Source of the DNA: Bradyrhizobium erythrophlei
GTDB taxonomy: Bacteria > Pseudomonadota > Alphaproteobacteria > Rhizobiales > Xanthobacteraceae
Length of the DNA: 64,000 bases
Direction of reading: 5' to 3'
NCBI GenBank assembly: GCA_900129675.1
Contig: FSRD01000001.1
Coordinates: 5,817,501 to 5,881,500 of the forward strand
A model generated the notes under the pieces. That model ran no database searches. It had not been told where the DNA came from and saw nothing but the letters and a program-made list of their open reading frames with translations. Every line of letters starts with the position of its first letter. The first letter of the stretch is position 1. Made by a program: the position numbers and the translations under genes. Positions 17,448 through 25,340 of this stretch are shown here, one piece after another.

Positions 17448-17476
17448 AAAAAAGGCGGCCCTCAGCCGCCTTTTTT
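17448..17476 (-). terminator. Rho-independent terminator of the gene at 17496
   Basis: GGCGGC and GCCGCC form a 6-bp stem around CCTCA, flanked by six A and six T, 20 bp beyond the stop of the minus-strand gene. The symmetry means it could also act on the other strand. Confidence 0.85.
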
Positions 17477-17495
17477 GCCTCAAAGCGCGAAAGGC

Positions 17496-17906
17496 TTACT
17501 GGCAGAGATGCCGGCGGCCGTCTTCGCCGCGGAAGTAGGTGCCGGGGGTGCAGACAAAACCGTTCTGCCGGGCATAGGCGTCGCTCGCAAGCGGTGCGGT
17601 GGCGATGGCTGCCGCGGTGCCGACAGCCCCGCCGACGACGCCGGCTGCGACATCGCCCGGCCAGAAGCCGGTGTCGCGATCGCCATTCCAGCGGTTGTAG
17701 CTGTCGTTCCAGGTGCCGTTGTGCTGGTAGGCACGCCGCTGATAGGCGCCTCGGTAGGGATTGCCTGCCCCGTAATTCTGGCAATTGGCGTTCGGATAGT
17801 ACTGCGCGCATTTGCCGGGGCTGGTGACCACCTCCTGCGCCATCGCAGGGCTTGCCAGGGCAGAGGCGAGTATCGCGGCGGCGCCGAGAATTCTGAATTT
17901 CGTCAT
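17496..17906 (-). CDS. Small exported protein with glycine-zipper-like segment
   Basis: A 136-residue protein with a strong site (GGAGAAACC) before the ATG at 17906. A signal peptide (MTKFRILGAAAILASALASP AMA) is followed by a Tyr/Asn/Arg-rich region (CAQYYPNANCQNYGAGNPYR), a hydrophobic glycine-rich stretch (GDVAAGVVGGAVGTAAAIAT) and a C-terminal pair of cysteines (GFVCTPGTYF, RHLCQ). It is presumed periplasmic or envelope-located; the function is unknown. It is followed by its own terminator, so it is monocistronic. Confidence 0.75.
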   Translation of the reverse strand: MTKFRILGAAAILASALASPAMAQEVVTSPGKCAQYYPNANCQNYGAGNPYRGAYQRRAYQHNGTWNDSYNRWNGDRDTGFWPGDVAAGVVGGAVGTAAAIATAPLASDAYARQNGFVCTPGTYFRGEDGRRHLCQ

Positions 17907-18031
17907 GCGGTTTCTCCGGAGTGGGAAGTGGTGGGAGGGAAGAACGGATGGCGCCGGCCGATGTTCCGATTTCAGGTTGTGCAGGCTTCAAACCGGTGTG
18001 AAGTTCGGGTTACCGTCGATTTCAAGGACCT

Positions 18032-18757
18032 ATGGATTTCATGCAGACGCGCGACATCGATTACCGCTGCGAACAAGCCAATTTGCGCGGCTATCTCGCC
18101 TGGAATGATAGCGCTGAGCCGCAACCGGGCATCCTGGTGGTCCACGAGGGGCTGGGATTGGGCGATTTCGCCATGGAACGCGCGCGCCGGCTCGCTGGCC
18201 TCGGTTATGTCGCACTCGCCGCCGACATGTTCGGCGAACGGCGGCAGGCGCGGAACCTGCAGGAAGTCGCCACCCTGGTCGGCGGCCTCCGCGCCGAGCC
18301 TGAAAAACTCCGCGCCCGTGGCCGTGCGGCGCTGGAAACGCTGGCGGCGTTGCCGCAAGTCGACGCGCGACGGCTAGCAGCCATCGGATTTTGCTTCGGC
18401 GGTTCGGTGGTACTCGAACTCGCGCGCGCGGGCGCCGATCTCAGGGCCGTCGTCAGTTTCCATGGCGTGCTGGCAACGAAAATGCCGGCGGTATCGGGTA
18501 AGGTGAAGGCGAGCGTGCTGGTCTTAACCGGCGCGGACGACCCCCTGGCGCCGCCCGATCAAGTCGCCGATTTCGAGAACGAGATGCGCGCAGCCGCCGT
18601 GCGGGACTGGCAGGTCATCAGCTACGGCAATACGCTGCATGGTTTCACCAATCCCGCCTCGGACGGATCAATGCTGCGCAGCGCGCTCTACAATGCGCAG
18701 GCCGACCGCCGTTCATGGGCGTCGATGCTAAGCCTGTTCGATGAAGTGTTGACCTGA
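18032..18757 (+). CDS. Dienelactone hydrolase family protein
   Basis: A 241-residue protein (ATG at 18032, or ATG at 18041). It has the dienelactone hydrolase layout: PGILVVHEGLGLGDFAMERA near the front, the nucleophile motif GFCFGG with Cys at about residue 121, the acid in LTGADDPLAPP, and the histidine in NTLHGFTNP. Family members open cyclic ester bonds in aromatic breakdown; many genomic copies have unknown substrates. It is cytoplasmic. It lies 51 bp upstream of the nickel-permease-like gene on the same strand. Confidence 0.9.
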   Translation: MDFMQTRDIDYRCEQANLRGYLAWNDSAEPQPGILVVHEGLGLGDFAMERARRLAGLGYVALAADMFGERRQARNLQEVATLVGGLRAEPEKLRARGRAALETLAALPQVDARRLAAIGFCFGGSVVLELARAGADLRAVVSFHGVLATKMPAVSGKVKASVLVLTGADDPLAPPDQVADFENEMRAAAVRDWQVISYGNTLHGFTNPASDGSMLRSALYNAQADRRSWASMLSLFDEVLT

Positions 18758-18808
18758 CAAGTGCTGCGACCTGGTGTTTGATGCGACCTCATAGCGGGCA
18801 GGGGGCAT

Positions 18809-19648
18809 ATGTTCGGAATTCTGGGACTTGGGTTTTTGCTGGGCATGCAGCATGCGCTCGAGGCCGATCATATCGCCGCCGTATCCAGCATTGCCGCGCG
18901 CCGCACCGACGTCGGTGATATCGTCAAGCACGGGCTGACCTGGGGGCTCGGCCATACGTTGACGCTGTTCGCTTTCGCCGGCGCCGCCATCCTGCTCGGT
19001 CACGCGATCCCCGAGGCGATGGCGCGTCCGATGGAGACCGCCGTCGGGGTCATGCTGGTCGGTCTCGGCGCGCATGTGCTGTGGCGGCTCTGGCGCGACC
19101 GCGTGCATTTTCACCGGCACGGCCACAGCGACGGCACGGTCCATTTCCACGCCCACAGCCACGCCGGCGAAGCCGCAGCCCATGCGCGCGCCGCTCACGC
19201 GCATGAGCATGGTTTTCGCTGGCGCACGTTGCTGGTCGGGTTGATGCACGGCATGGCCGGCTCCGCCGCGCTGCTGCTGTTGGCGGTATCGCAGGCCTCC
19301 AGTCCCGCGATCGGACTTGGCTACGTCGCGCTGTTCGGGATCGGCTCGATGATCGGCATGGGCGCGCTGTCGACGCTGATCGCGCTGCCGATTGCGGCCT
19401 CCGCGCGCTGGCTCACTTTTGCCAATCGCGGCCTGCAAGGCGCGGTCGGCCTCGTCACCGTTGCGATCGGCGTCACGACGATCGTCGAAAACGGTTGTTT
19501 ACGTAGGCGGTTAAGCTCGAACGGCCCGGCCGCGTTAACAATTACTGATTGCAATCTCTCGCAATTGAACAGACCCGGGTGCTTACACGTTAGGCTTACC
19601 GGCAGTTTGGTCGGACGCTTTAACCCCTGGGTCCGCGCATTGGATTAG
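18809..19648 (+). CDS. NiCoT/UreH-like transition-metal permease
   Basis: A 279-residue integral membrane protein. It begins MFGILGLGFLLGMQHALEAD HIAAV, which contains the H-x4-D-H motif of NiCoT nickel/cobalt permeases. Further helices carry LTWGLGHTLTLF and LVGLMHGMAGSAALLLL. A cytoplasmic loop between them is extraordinarily His-rich (VHFHRHGHSDGTVHFHAHSH, then HARAAHAHEHG), as expected for metal storage or sensing. The last 45 residues after about residue 230 are neither hydrophobic nor family-like (CLRRRLSSNGPAALTITDCN...). I infer that the original stop was lost and translation runs on to 19648. Confidence 0.75.
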   Translation: MFGILGLGFLLGMQHALEADHIAAVSSIAARRTDVGDIVKHGLTWGLGHTLTLFAFAGAAILLGHAIPEAMARPMETAVGVMLVGLGAHVLWRLWRDRVHFHRHGHSDGTVHFHAHSHAGEAAAHARAAHAHEHGFRWRTLLVGLMHGMAGSAALLLLAVSQASSPAIGLGYVALFGIGSMIGMGALSTLIALPIAASARWLTFANRGLQGAVGLVTVAIGVTTIVENGCLRRRLSSNGPAALTITDCNLSQLNRPGCLHVRLTGSLVGRFNPWVRALD

Positions 19649-19679
19649 GTTGCGGCCAGAGAGGTCGGGACTCCAGGCA

Positions 19680-20153
19680 ATGCGCATTCGCGTGACACTG
19701 GCAATTTTGTTGGCGACGACGTCGGCGGCTTTCGCCGGCGGCGGCTTCGACATCGTGGTTCCAGGCCGCGCCGGCGTGCCGGTCATCATTAATGGCGTCG
19801 ATGCATCCTATGCGGTGGTCGAAGGCGAATGGGGCCTTGGCCAAAACTGGCAAGTGCAGCCGACCGTCTACGGTGGCCGCATCATCGATCCGGTTCCGAA
19901 TGTCGGCCACTATTATCCCAGCGCGGGCCATTTGCCGGGTTACGGCCGTCTGGAGATCGAACCGCCGCCGGGCCGCAGGTTGCCTCAGCCGGCCGAGAGC
20001 TATCATCAATCCTGGTCGGCACAATCAGCGCCATTGCCGGCGCAGTCCGATGTGCCGGTCAATCCACCCGCGATCATCTATGCGCCGCAGGGCGACAGTC
20101 TCCCTGGCGCGCCACCGAATGTTCGTCCCCGCAAACATCGGGGTATGCCGTAG
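19680..20153 (+). CDS. Exported proline-rich protein
   Basis: A 157-residue protein from the ATG at 19680. A signal peptide (MRIRVTLAILLATTSAAFAG) is followed by a region rich in G, P and V (GGFDIVVPGRAGVPVIINGV, DASYAVVEGEWGLG), then a proline/glutamine-rich tail (PPPGRRLPQPAESYHQSW). It is probably a periplasmic or surface protein; no catalytic motif is visible. It is 65 bp upstream of another small exported gene on the same strand, so the two may share a transcript. Confidence 0.7.
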   Translation: MRIRVTLAILLATTSAAFAGGGFDIVVPGRAGVPVIINGVDASYAVVEGEWGLGQNWQVQPTVYGGRIIDPVPNVGHYYPSAGHLPGYGRLEIEPPPGRRLPQPAESYHQSWSAQSAPLPAQSDVPVNPPAIIYAPQGDSLPGAPPNVRPRKHRGMP

Positions 20154-20218
20154 TAACTTCCCAGGAAGAATTTGAAGAAAGCTTTGAAGAAACCCACGCC
20201 CACTTACAGGAGAGAGTA

Positions 20219-20575
20219 ATGCGTCAGATGATTTCAGGATTGGTTGCGGCAGTCGCCGTGACGGTTGCTGCGCCCGCAATGGCGTGCGGCTTTAGCCCCT
20301 GCGGGCTGCCGGAGGTCTATGTTTCCCCGGCGCCGGCCTATAGCTATTCGGGCTGCAACCCCTGCGGCGGCTGGGCCCATGAGCGGCTCGCCGATCCCGT
20401 GTACCAATATTACTACGTCAACCAGGGCCCGACCTATACCGGTCCGGGCAACTGGGCTCCGCTGCCGACCTATCAGGAGAGCGCGATCCCCGGTTACTAC
20501 CACCCGCATCACCACTATCGTCGGTGGCATCACACCGGCTATTACCGCCATCACGTGCTGCGCCGCTACTACTGA
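20219..20575 (+). CDS. Small exported Tyr/His-rich protein
   Basis: A 118-residue protein with an excellent site (AGGAGAG) before the ATG at 20219. A signal peptide (MRQMISGLVAAVAVTVAAPA MA) is followed by three close cysteines (CGFSPCGLPE, GCNPCGG) and a C-terminal segment dominated by Tyr, His and Arg (GYYHPHHHYRRWHHTGYYRH). The composition suggests metal or surface binding, but nothing is proven. It ends 40 bp before a strong terminator shared with the convergent rlmB gene. Confidence 0.75.
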   Translation: MRQMISGLVAAVAVTVAAPAMACGFSPCGLPEVYVSPAPAYSYSGCNPCGGWAHERLADPVYQYYYVNQGPTYTGPGNWAPLPTYQESAIPGYYHPHHHYRRWHHTGYYRHHVLRRYY

Positions 20576-20614
20576 GCGCTTCGACTGGTCGATAGCGTAG
20601 ACTAAAATTTCTCA

Positions 20615-20650
20615 GCGCCCGTTCGCGTCACGCGAGCGGGCGTTTCTTTT
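20615..20650. terminator. Bidirectional terminator between convergent genes
   Basis: CGCCCGTTCGCG pairs with CGCGAGCGGGCG around TCA with one wobble, followed by TTTCTTTT. It lies between the stop of the exported-protein gene (20575) and the stop of rlmB (20653). Confidence 0.85.
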
Positions 20651-20652
20651 GT

Positions 20653-21480
20653 TCAGCCCATCAGGCCGAGCCGGCTGGCGCCGATATAGAGCGCCAGGAC
20701 GGCCGCGTTCGAAACGTTCAGGCTCTTGATTTCGCCGGGCATGTCGAGCCGCGCCACCACGCTGCAGGTTTCGCGCGTCAATTGCCGCAGGCCCTTGCCC
20801 TCGGCGCCGAGCACCAGCGCCAGCGGTTGTCGCAGGGCGACGGCGCCCAGATCATCGCTGCCTTCGCTGTCGAGCCCGACCGTGAGGAATCCGCGGTCGT
20901 TCAATTCGTTCAGCGCGCGCGCGAGATTTTGCACCGTGACCAGCGGCACCAGCTCCAGCGCGCCGGACGCGGATTTCGCCAGCACGCCGGTGGCCTCCGG
21001 GCTGTGCCGCGCCGTGGTGACGATGGCCTTGACCGCAAACGCCGCGGCCGAGCGCATGATGGCGCCGACATTGTGCGGATCGGTGATCTGGTCGAGCACC
21101 AGCACGATGCCTTCCTGCGTCAGCTCATCGATGTCGGGCGAGGGCAGGGGATCGGCTTCGGCCAACAGCCCCTGATGCACGGCGTCCGGGCCGAGTCGCT
21201 GGTCGATGGCGTTGGGCCGGACGATTTCCGGCGGCACACGGGTATCGATATTCTCATCGGCGAGGCGGCGGGCGGCATTTTCAGTCAGCAGGAGCTTTCT
21301 GATCTCGCGCTGCGGATTGGCCAAGGCGGCCACCACCGTGTGCCAGCCATAGAGAATCACCGGCCCGTCCGAACCCCCGCCCCGGTCGCGCCAGGCCGGC
21401 CGGCCGGCCGATTTTCGGCCCTTTTCGAAGGGTTTGCCGCCGCCACGGCGGAACGGCGGTTTTCGGTCGCGATCGCTCAT
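20653..21480 (-). CDS. rlmB: 23S rRNA (guanosine-2'-O-)-methyltransferase RlmB / TrmH family
   Basis: A 275-residue SPOUT-class methyltransferase. A basic, disordered N-terminal leader (MSDRDRKPPFRRGGGKPFEK...) is followed by the substrate-binding domain (VILYGWHTVVAALANPQREI). The knotted catalytic domain has the three family motifs: LVLDQITDPHNVGAIMRSA, LVLGAEGKGLRQLT and IKSLNVSNAAVLALY. RlmB methylates G2251 of 23S rRNA in the peptidyl-transferase P loop; TrmH-type tRNA activity cannot be excluded from sequence. The gene stands alone, with tRNA-Tyr upstream on the other strand, a common arrangement in alphaproteobacteria. Confidence 0.9.
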   Translation of the reverse strand: MSDRDRKPPFRRGGGKPFEKGRKSAGRPAWRDRGGGSDGPVILYGWHTVVAALANPQREIRKLLLTENAARRLADENIDTRVPPEIVRPNAIDQRLGPDAVHQGLLAEADPLPSPDIDELTQEGIVLVLDQITDPHNVGAIMRSAAAFAVKAIVTTARHSPEATGVLAKSASGALELVPLVTVQNLARALNELNDRGFLTVGLDSEGSDDLGAVALRQPLALVLGAEGKGLRQLTRETCSVVARLDMPGEIKSLNVSNAAVLALYIGASRLGLMG

Positions 21481-21784
21481 GGGTGAGCTTGTGTCACGGG
21501 TTCCGGATTATGGCAATTTGGGCATTTCGAGGGGCTAGACCTCCGGTTCTGATGGAATCAGAACCGAAGCTCTAGATTCTTGATTTGACGTGTTTTCTTC
21601 ACGCGAACCGGTTCCCACTTCGCTCGAAAACGCTCCAATTAGCGCTCGCCATTGGTTGACTTTGCCATGCCGCTTCCCGCATAAACGCGCCCGACCGGGA
21701 GCTCGCCATCGGCACCCGGTATTGACGTCATCCATGGCCTCATCGGCCGCCAATCGAGCGGTTGGGTTTGCGATGCTGTTAAAC
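21481..21784. other. rlmB / tRNA-Tyr intergenic region
   Basis: About 300 bp with no convincing gene. It should contain the promoters of the divergent rlmB gene and tRNA-Tyr. Confidence 0.4.
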
Positions 21785-21870
21785 GGGGGAGTGTCCCGAG
21801 TGGCAAAGGGAGCTGACTGTAAATCAGCCGTCTTATGACTTCGAAGGTTCGAGTCCTTCTTCCCCCACCA
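21785..21870 (+). tRNA. tRNA-Tyr (anticodon GTA)
   Basis: An 86-nt class II tRNA. Acceptor GGGGGAG pairs with TTCCCCC, anticodon arm GACTGTAAATC gives anticodon GTA, the variable arm is long (CGTCTTATGACTTCG), the T loop is TTCGAGT, and CCA is encoded at 21868-21870. Confidence 0.95.
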
Positions 21871-22135
21871 ACTTGTTTTAATTGAAGAAATTGCCGTGAA
21901 TCTTGGCTGTATCGCCCAGGTCACTTTGTCGCCAGGTCACGTTTGGGTCACGTTTCGCGGATTTCGATCGCATTCACGTCACTGGCGCTATAACGCAAAT
22001 TGCGGGTGCACTTGTATTGGGCTCCGCGGGAACACCAAATCCACCCGCACGCAAGCTCTTTAGATCTTGGGGGTCAGATCTTCGTTCACCTGCCGCGGTC
22101 CGAACCGAGTCCGTGTCTGACGAACCTTTCGGCAG

Positions 22136-22206
22136 AGCGGTGCCCAGCGTAGAGTGCCGGAATCATAATCCTGGGGTCGGGGGTTCGAGTCCCTCTCTCG
22201 CTACCA
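22136..22206 (+). pseudogene. Degenerate tRNA-Met-like sequence (anticodon CAT)
   Basis: The 3' half is intact: CGGAATCATAATCC anticodon arm with CAT, T arm GGGGGTTCGAGTCCCTC, 3' acceptor TCTCGCT, then ACCA. The 5' half is short and mispaired (AGCGGTGCCCAGCGTAGAGTG), with most of the D loop missing, giving only 71 nt. This is what remains when a tRNA 3' half serves as an integration site and the 5' part drifts. Confidence 0.5.
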
Positions 22207-22376
22207 ACAAAACCGGCATTTTCTTACATATTCCTTGTGGGCTTTTCCTTCGTACCACGCTTCGTACCACAATTTTCGCGATACTCGGTTTCGATCGGGC
22301 AGAAAAATTGAGTCCTTGCAGTGCCTTGCGAGGAGCGTTGAAACCTCACCGAGGTTGGCGAGCGAACCGTTCGCTG

Positions 22377-22427
22377 TTCAGCTCTCTCAAGGCTGAAACA
22401 GGGGTTCGATTCCCCTAGGGAGCGCCA
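22377..22427 (+). pseudogene. 3' half of tRNA-Glu (CTC)
   Basis: The anticodon arm CAGCTCTCTCAAGGCTG (anticodon CTC), T arm AGGGGTTCGATTCCCCT, acceptor strand AGGGAGC, discriminator G and CCA are all present. The matching 5' half (which would begin GCTCCCT) is absent from the preceding 100 bp. It therefore resembles a distal att site made of a tRNA 3' half. Confidence 0.6.
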
Positions 22428-22642
22428 TAAAATCAAACAGTTATTGGATCGACAAAACTGGGTGTCCAGTTTGTGTCTCGTCTGAAATTCCATTCTCGCA
22501 CTTCATCCGCGTGCGCCGGCAAACTTGCCGGATGATTTCAGCAGCCCGGCGGGCTAACAGTTGATAGGAAGGGTTGCGGGCGATCCATCTAACATTGCCG
22601 CTGTGGCACCGCGTCGGCAAAAACCGCGAGGTCAAACGCTAA

Positions 22643-22671
22643 CGGGGGTGAGAGTCCCACTCTCTCCGCCA
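22643..22671 (+). pseudogene. Degenerate tRNA-Ser 3' end
   Basis: The sequence GGGGGTGAGAGTCCCAC followed by TCTCTCCGCCA matches the T arm, acceptor strand, discriminator G and CCA of a serine tRNA, except that the T loop has lost its TTC. No 5' tRNA body precedes it. Confidence 0.4.
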
Positions 22672-22896
22672 CCGATTTTCGATAGCGAAAAAGTCCTTCA
22701 AAATCAGGTACTTCCTGAACCGCCGCTAGGAACGGTGTAGCACCACGGTGGAGCACCGTGGCGGCCCTACTTTGGCATTTGCCAGCGGAATTTGCGACGC
22801 GAAAATTCGCGCCCGGCAACTTCCGGCGACATCGCTCTCCGTTGCTCTTTGATTCACTAGCGGAAAGAGGCGGGGGAGGCGGCCGGCGATTTGGGG

Positions 22897-22923
22897 ACCT
22901 CGGGAATCCCTCCCTCTCCGCCA
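22897..22923 (+). pseudogene. Second degenerate tRNA-Ser 3' end
   Basis: The stretch CGGGAATCCCTCCCTCTCCGCCA matches the end of a serine tRNA T arm and acceptor with CCA, with several T-loop bases deleted. The following 110 bp are alignable with those after the previous tRNA-Ser end. Confidence 0.4.
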
Positions 22924-23032
22924 CTTTAAAATGGCATCGAGAAAGCCCCGTAAAATAAGGCCTTACTGAACGCCCGGGTTTGCCGGTGTAGCCCCTGAGT
23001 GTAGCCCCAAGGGAGCTCCTATTTGGCATACG

Positions 23033-23400
23033 CGGTTCTCACTGGCAACATTCCGAGCTATCCTGATGTCGTTCTCGACCGCCTGATTTGCTAATCTGAT
23101 TAGAGACCGCCAGACGTGGTCAGTCGGGCCAGGCTACGGCGGATGCCGACGGTTCCTCGGCATTGCAGAACTTCCTTTGGGGACAAAAGACAGTCGTCAG
23201 TCGGCGCCACTTTCATCTCTGCTCAATGTCCGAAGGGATCGCGGCATCGCGGGCGTCAAATCGAATGCTTGGGAAGGGCCAAAGCGCGACCTCGAGGGGA
23301 GGGCAGCTCAGACGCAAACCGGACGTTCGGCCGGACCCTCGTATCTCCCAGGGGCCAATAAGCGAAGTCGCTACTCAAGCCTTTCCATCTGTTCCTTAGC
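23033..23400. other. Gene-free, degenerate stretch
   Basis: No frame in this 370-bp region reads like a protein, and no RNA gene or clear hairpin was found. It separates the tRNA scars from the decayed enoyl-CoA hydratase. Confidence 0.35.
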
Positions 23401-23745
23401 ACTCGCCGCGATACCCACTTGTTACCCAAACTGGGCAAATAATGGCCAAACCGAAGTTCCAAGTCGCTCCGAGTGCGCATGCCCATCTCGCGCAACTTGA
23501 GCTGACGTGGCCCAGTTCCGGGCCACCCGAAGGCCTCGACGATGACCTTCTGCGAAGTAAGTCGTCGATGGTGGGCAGGGTGTGCCGGTTGAGCAGGCGC
23601 TTCGACTCCCCGAGCGCCTTGCGCTCGAAGGACGCCACGCGATTGGCAAAATTGGCTACGAATTCGTCGAGCTGCGCGTCAGGGATTGCGCGGTTCACCC
23701 CACCATAGCGCTCCGCAGTTGCCGCAGGCGCGCCTGTTCCGAGCC
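23400..23745 (-). pseudogene. C-terminal remnant of an enoyl-CoA hydratase/isomerase-family gene
   Basis: The minus strand reads AERYGGVNRAIPDAQLDEFV, then ERKALGESKRLLNRHTLPT, which is the C-terminal region of crotonase-family proteins. After a frameshift at about 23600 and a second one, a typical family ending (LREMGMRTRSDLELRFGHYL) follows at about 23420-23490. The catalytic N-terminal part is missing; its place is taken by the decayed binding-protein gene. Three frames are needed to read it, so it is not functional. Confidence 0.55.
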
Positions 23746-24363
23746 TCCACGGGTATCGGCCCAAGTGAAATGTTCGAGAACAACCGTGCCCCGAGCCGGG
23801 CGGTTGCCTCCTGCACCTCCTGGGTCTGGACTTTTGCGGCCGGATATTTCGGGTTGATCAGGACGCCAATAACGGAGGCTTGCGGCAGCAGCTCGCGCAG
23901 AAGCTCGACCCGCTTGGCCTCCAGCGCCGCCCCGACCATGTTGATGCCGGTGACGTTGCCTTCGGGGCGACTGAGGCTTGCCACGAGACCGGCCCTGACG
24001 GGATCGGCGGCACTTACCGAACACAATCGGAATGGTGGAGGTGGCGGCCTTGGCCGCGCGTGCCGGATCGGTGCCGCCGGCCGCGACAATCAACGCGACA
24101 CGGCGGTCAACCAGCTCCGCCGCCATTCCCGGCAGGCGATCGTATTTGCCCTCGGCCCATCGATACTCGATCGTCAGATTCTGGCCTCCGGTGTAGCCCG
24201 CCTCCTTGAGACCCTGCCGGGTCGCAGTCACCAGACTGAACTGATCGTCCGCCGAGCCGCTGTGAAGCAGCCCGATGACCACGGCTTGCTGCTGCGCATG
24301 TCCCGCGAATGGCAAGCTCGGTGCCACGCCGTCCAGAGCCAGCATGAACTCCCGCCGCCTCAT
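23700..24363 (-). pseudogene. Decayed TrpX-like ABC substrate-binding protein (fourth copy of the array)
   Basis: It starts at the ATG at 24363, overlapping the stop of the intact copy upstream by 4 bp. The leader is MRRREFMLALDGVAPSLPFA, followed by VVIGLLHSGSADDQFSLVTA and YRWAEGKYDRLPGMAAELVD as in the intact copies. Near residue 117 (about 24010) the frame breaks: the continuation (DPVRAGLVASLSRPEGNVTG, then KRVELLRELLPQASVIGVLI) is in another frame, and the C-terminal third is replaced by crotonase sequence. It is inactive. Confidence 0.7.
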
Positions 24364-25340
24364 TCGATCACCTCGTCGGCGGTGGCGAGCAAGGTCGGCG
24401 GCACTGTCAGGCCCAGCGCCTTGGCGGTTTTGAGATTGAGGATAAGTTCAAACTTGTCCGGCTGCAGGACCGGAAGCTCGGCCGGCTTAGCGCCTCTGAG
24501 GATGCGGCCGGCATAGACGCCGGCTTGACGGAACGAATCCGCAAGGCTGGCCGAATAGCACATCAATCCACCGGCCCGGACCGATTCAGGCTCGAAATAG
24601 ATGGTGGGAAGGGCGTGCTGCGCGGCCTGCTCGACGACGCGGCCACGCGCGCCGATGAACAGATTGTCCGAGGCCACGATCAACGCTTGCGCATTCACCT
24701 TCCTGGCTTCCGCGAAAGTTGCTTCGAGCTCGCTTTCGTTGCCTGCCTCCACGATGTGAAGCTGCAAGCCAAGCGCACGTGTCGGCTCCTGCATGTCGCG
24801 TATCTGCTCAGCGGTCTGCGGACCGTTCGGATTGACCAACAGCGCCAGCTTCGACATCCCCGGCACCAGCTCCCGCAGCACGCCGAGGCGCTTCGGGATC
24901 AGCGCCGTGGACATCCGCGTCACGCCGGTGACGTTGCCTCCCGGACGGTTCATGCTGGCAACGAGGCCGATCTCGACGGGATCGCTGCCGGTCTGAAACA
25001 CCACCGGGATGGTCGAGGTCGCCGCCTTCGCCGCAAGGCCGGGCGCCGGCCCACGCGAGCCGACGATGACGTCCACCGGCCGGGCCGCCAGCTCGGCGGC
25101 GAACGTCTTCAGTTGATCCATCCTGCCTTCGGACCAGCGAAAGACGATCGCCACGTTCTCACCTTCGGCATAGCCGGTCTCCTTGAGGCCGCGCCGAAAG
25201 CCGTCGAGATAGGCATCCATGCCCTTGGCAAATCCGCTGTCGAGGAAGCCGATCGTCGGCATCGTGGCCTGCTGCGCGCTCGCCACAGGAATTGCGGCAA
25301 CGACGCCGCCGAGCGCGAGGATGAACTCCCGCCGCTTCAT
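24360..25340 (-). CDS. TrpX-like ABC transporter substrate-binding protein (third in array)
   Basis: A 326-residue exported protein. The leader MKRREFILALGGVVAAIPVASA has an RREF pair typical of this family. The mature part follows the ABC_sub_bind (DUF534/TrpX) pattern: PTIGFLDSG near the start, FRRGLKETGYAEGENVAIVF, RWSEGRMDQL, VASMNRPGGNVTGVTRMSTA, and the ending LNLKTAKALGLTVPPTLLA followed by TADEVIE. Family members bind aromatic amino acids or unknown ligands for uptake. The gene overlaps both neighbours by 4 bp. No permease or ATPase gene accompanies the array. Confidence 0.9.
   Translation of the reverse strand: MKRREFILALGGVVAAIPVASAQQATMPTIGFLDSGFAKGMDAYLDGFRRGLKETGYAEGENVAIVFRWSEGRMDQLKTFAAELAARPVDVIVGSRGPAPGLAAKAATSTIPVVFQTGSDPVEIGLVASMNRPGGNVTGVTRMSTALIPKRLGVLRELVPGMSKLALLVNPNGPQTAEQIRDMQEPTRALGLQLHIVEAGNESELEATFAEARKVNAQALIVASDNLFIGARGRVVEQAAQHALPTIYFEPESVRAGGLMCYSASLADSFRQAGVYAGRILRGAKPAELPVLQPDKFELILNLKTAKALGLTVPPTLLATADEVIE

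Larger units (their letters stand above)
22643..23032 (+). repeat. Two diverged tandem units: tRNA-Ser 3' end plus downstream module
   Basis: Unit 1 runs from about 22643 to 22780 and unit 2 from about 22897 to 23032, offset by about 252 bp. After each CCA come, in order: a segment with TAAAAT or CAAAAT, a CTGAAC box, CGGTGTAGCaCC repeated as a second GTAGCCC/GGAGCACC copy, and a cTA.TTTGGCAT box. The first two scars (22206, 22427) show similar doubled motifs (CGTACCACGCTTCGTACCAC at 22252-22271). I read these as remains of the start of integrase genes or att cores beside tRNAs. Confidence 0.4.

Noticed and set aside
22643..23032. CRISPR-like spacing of about 250 bp between repeated units
   Set aside because: Only two diverged units of over 100 bp are present, with tRNA ends at their fronts; CRISPR repeats are short, near-identical and more numerous.
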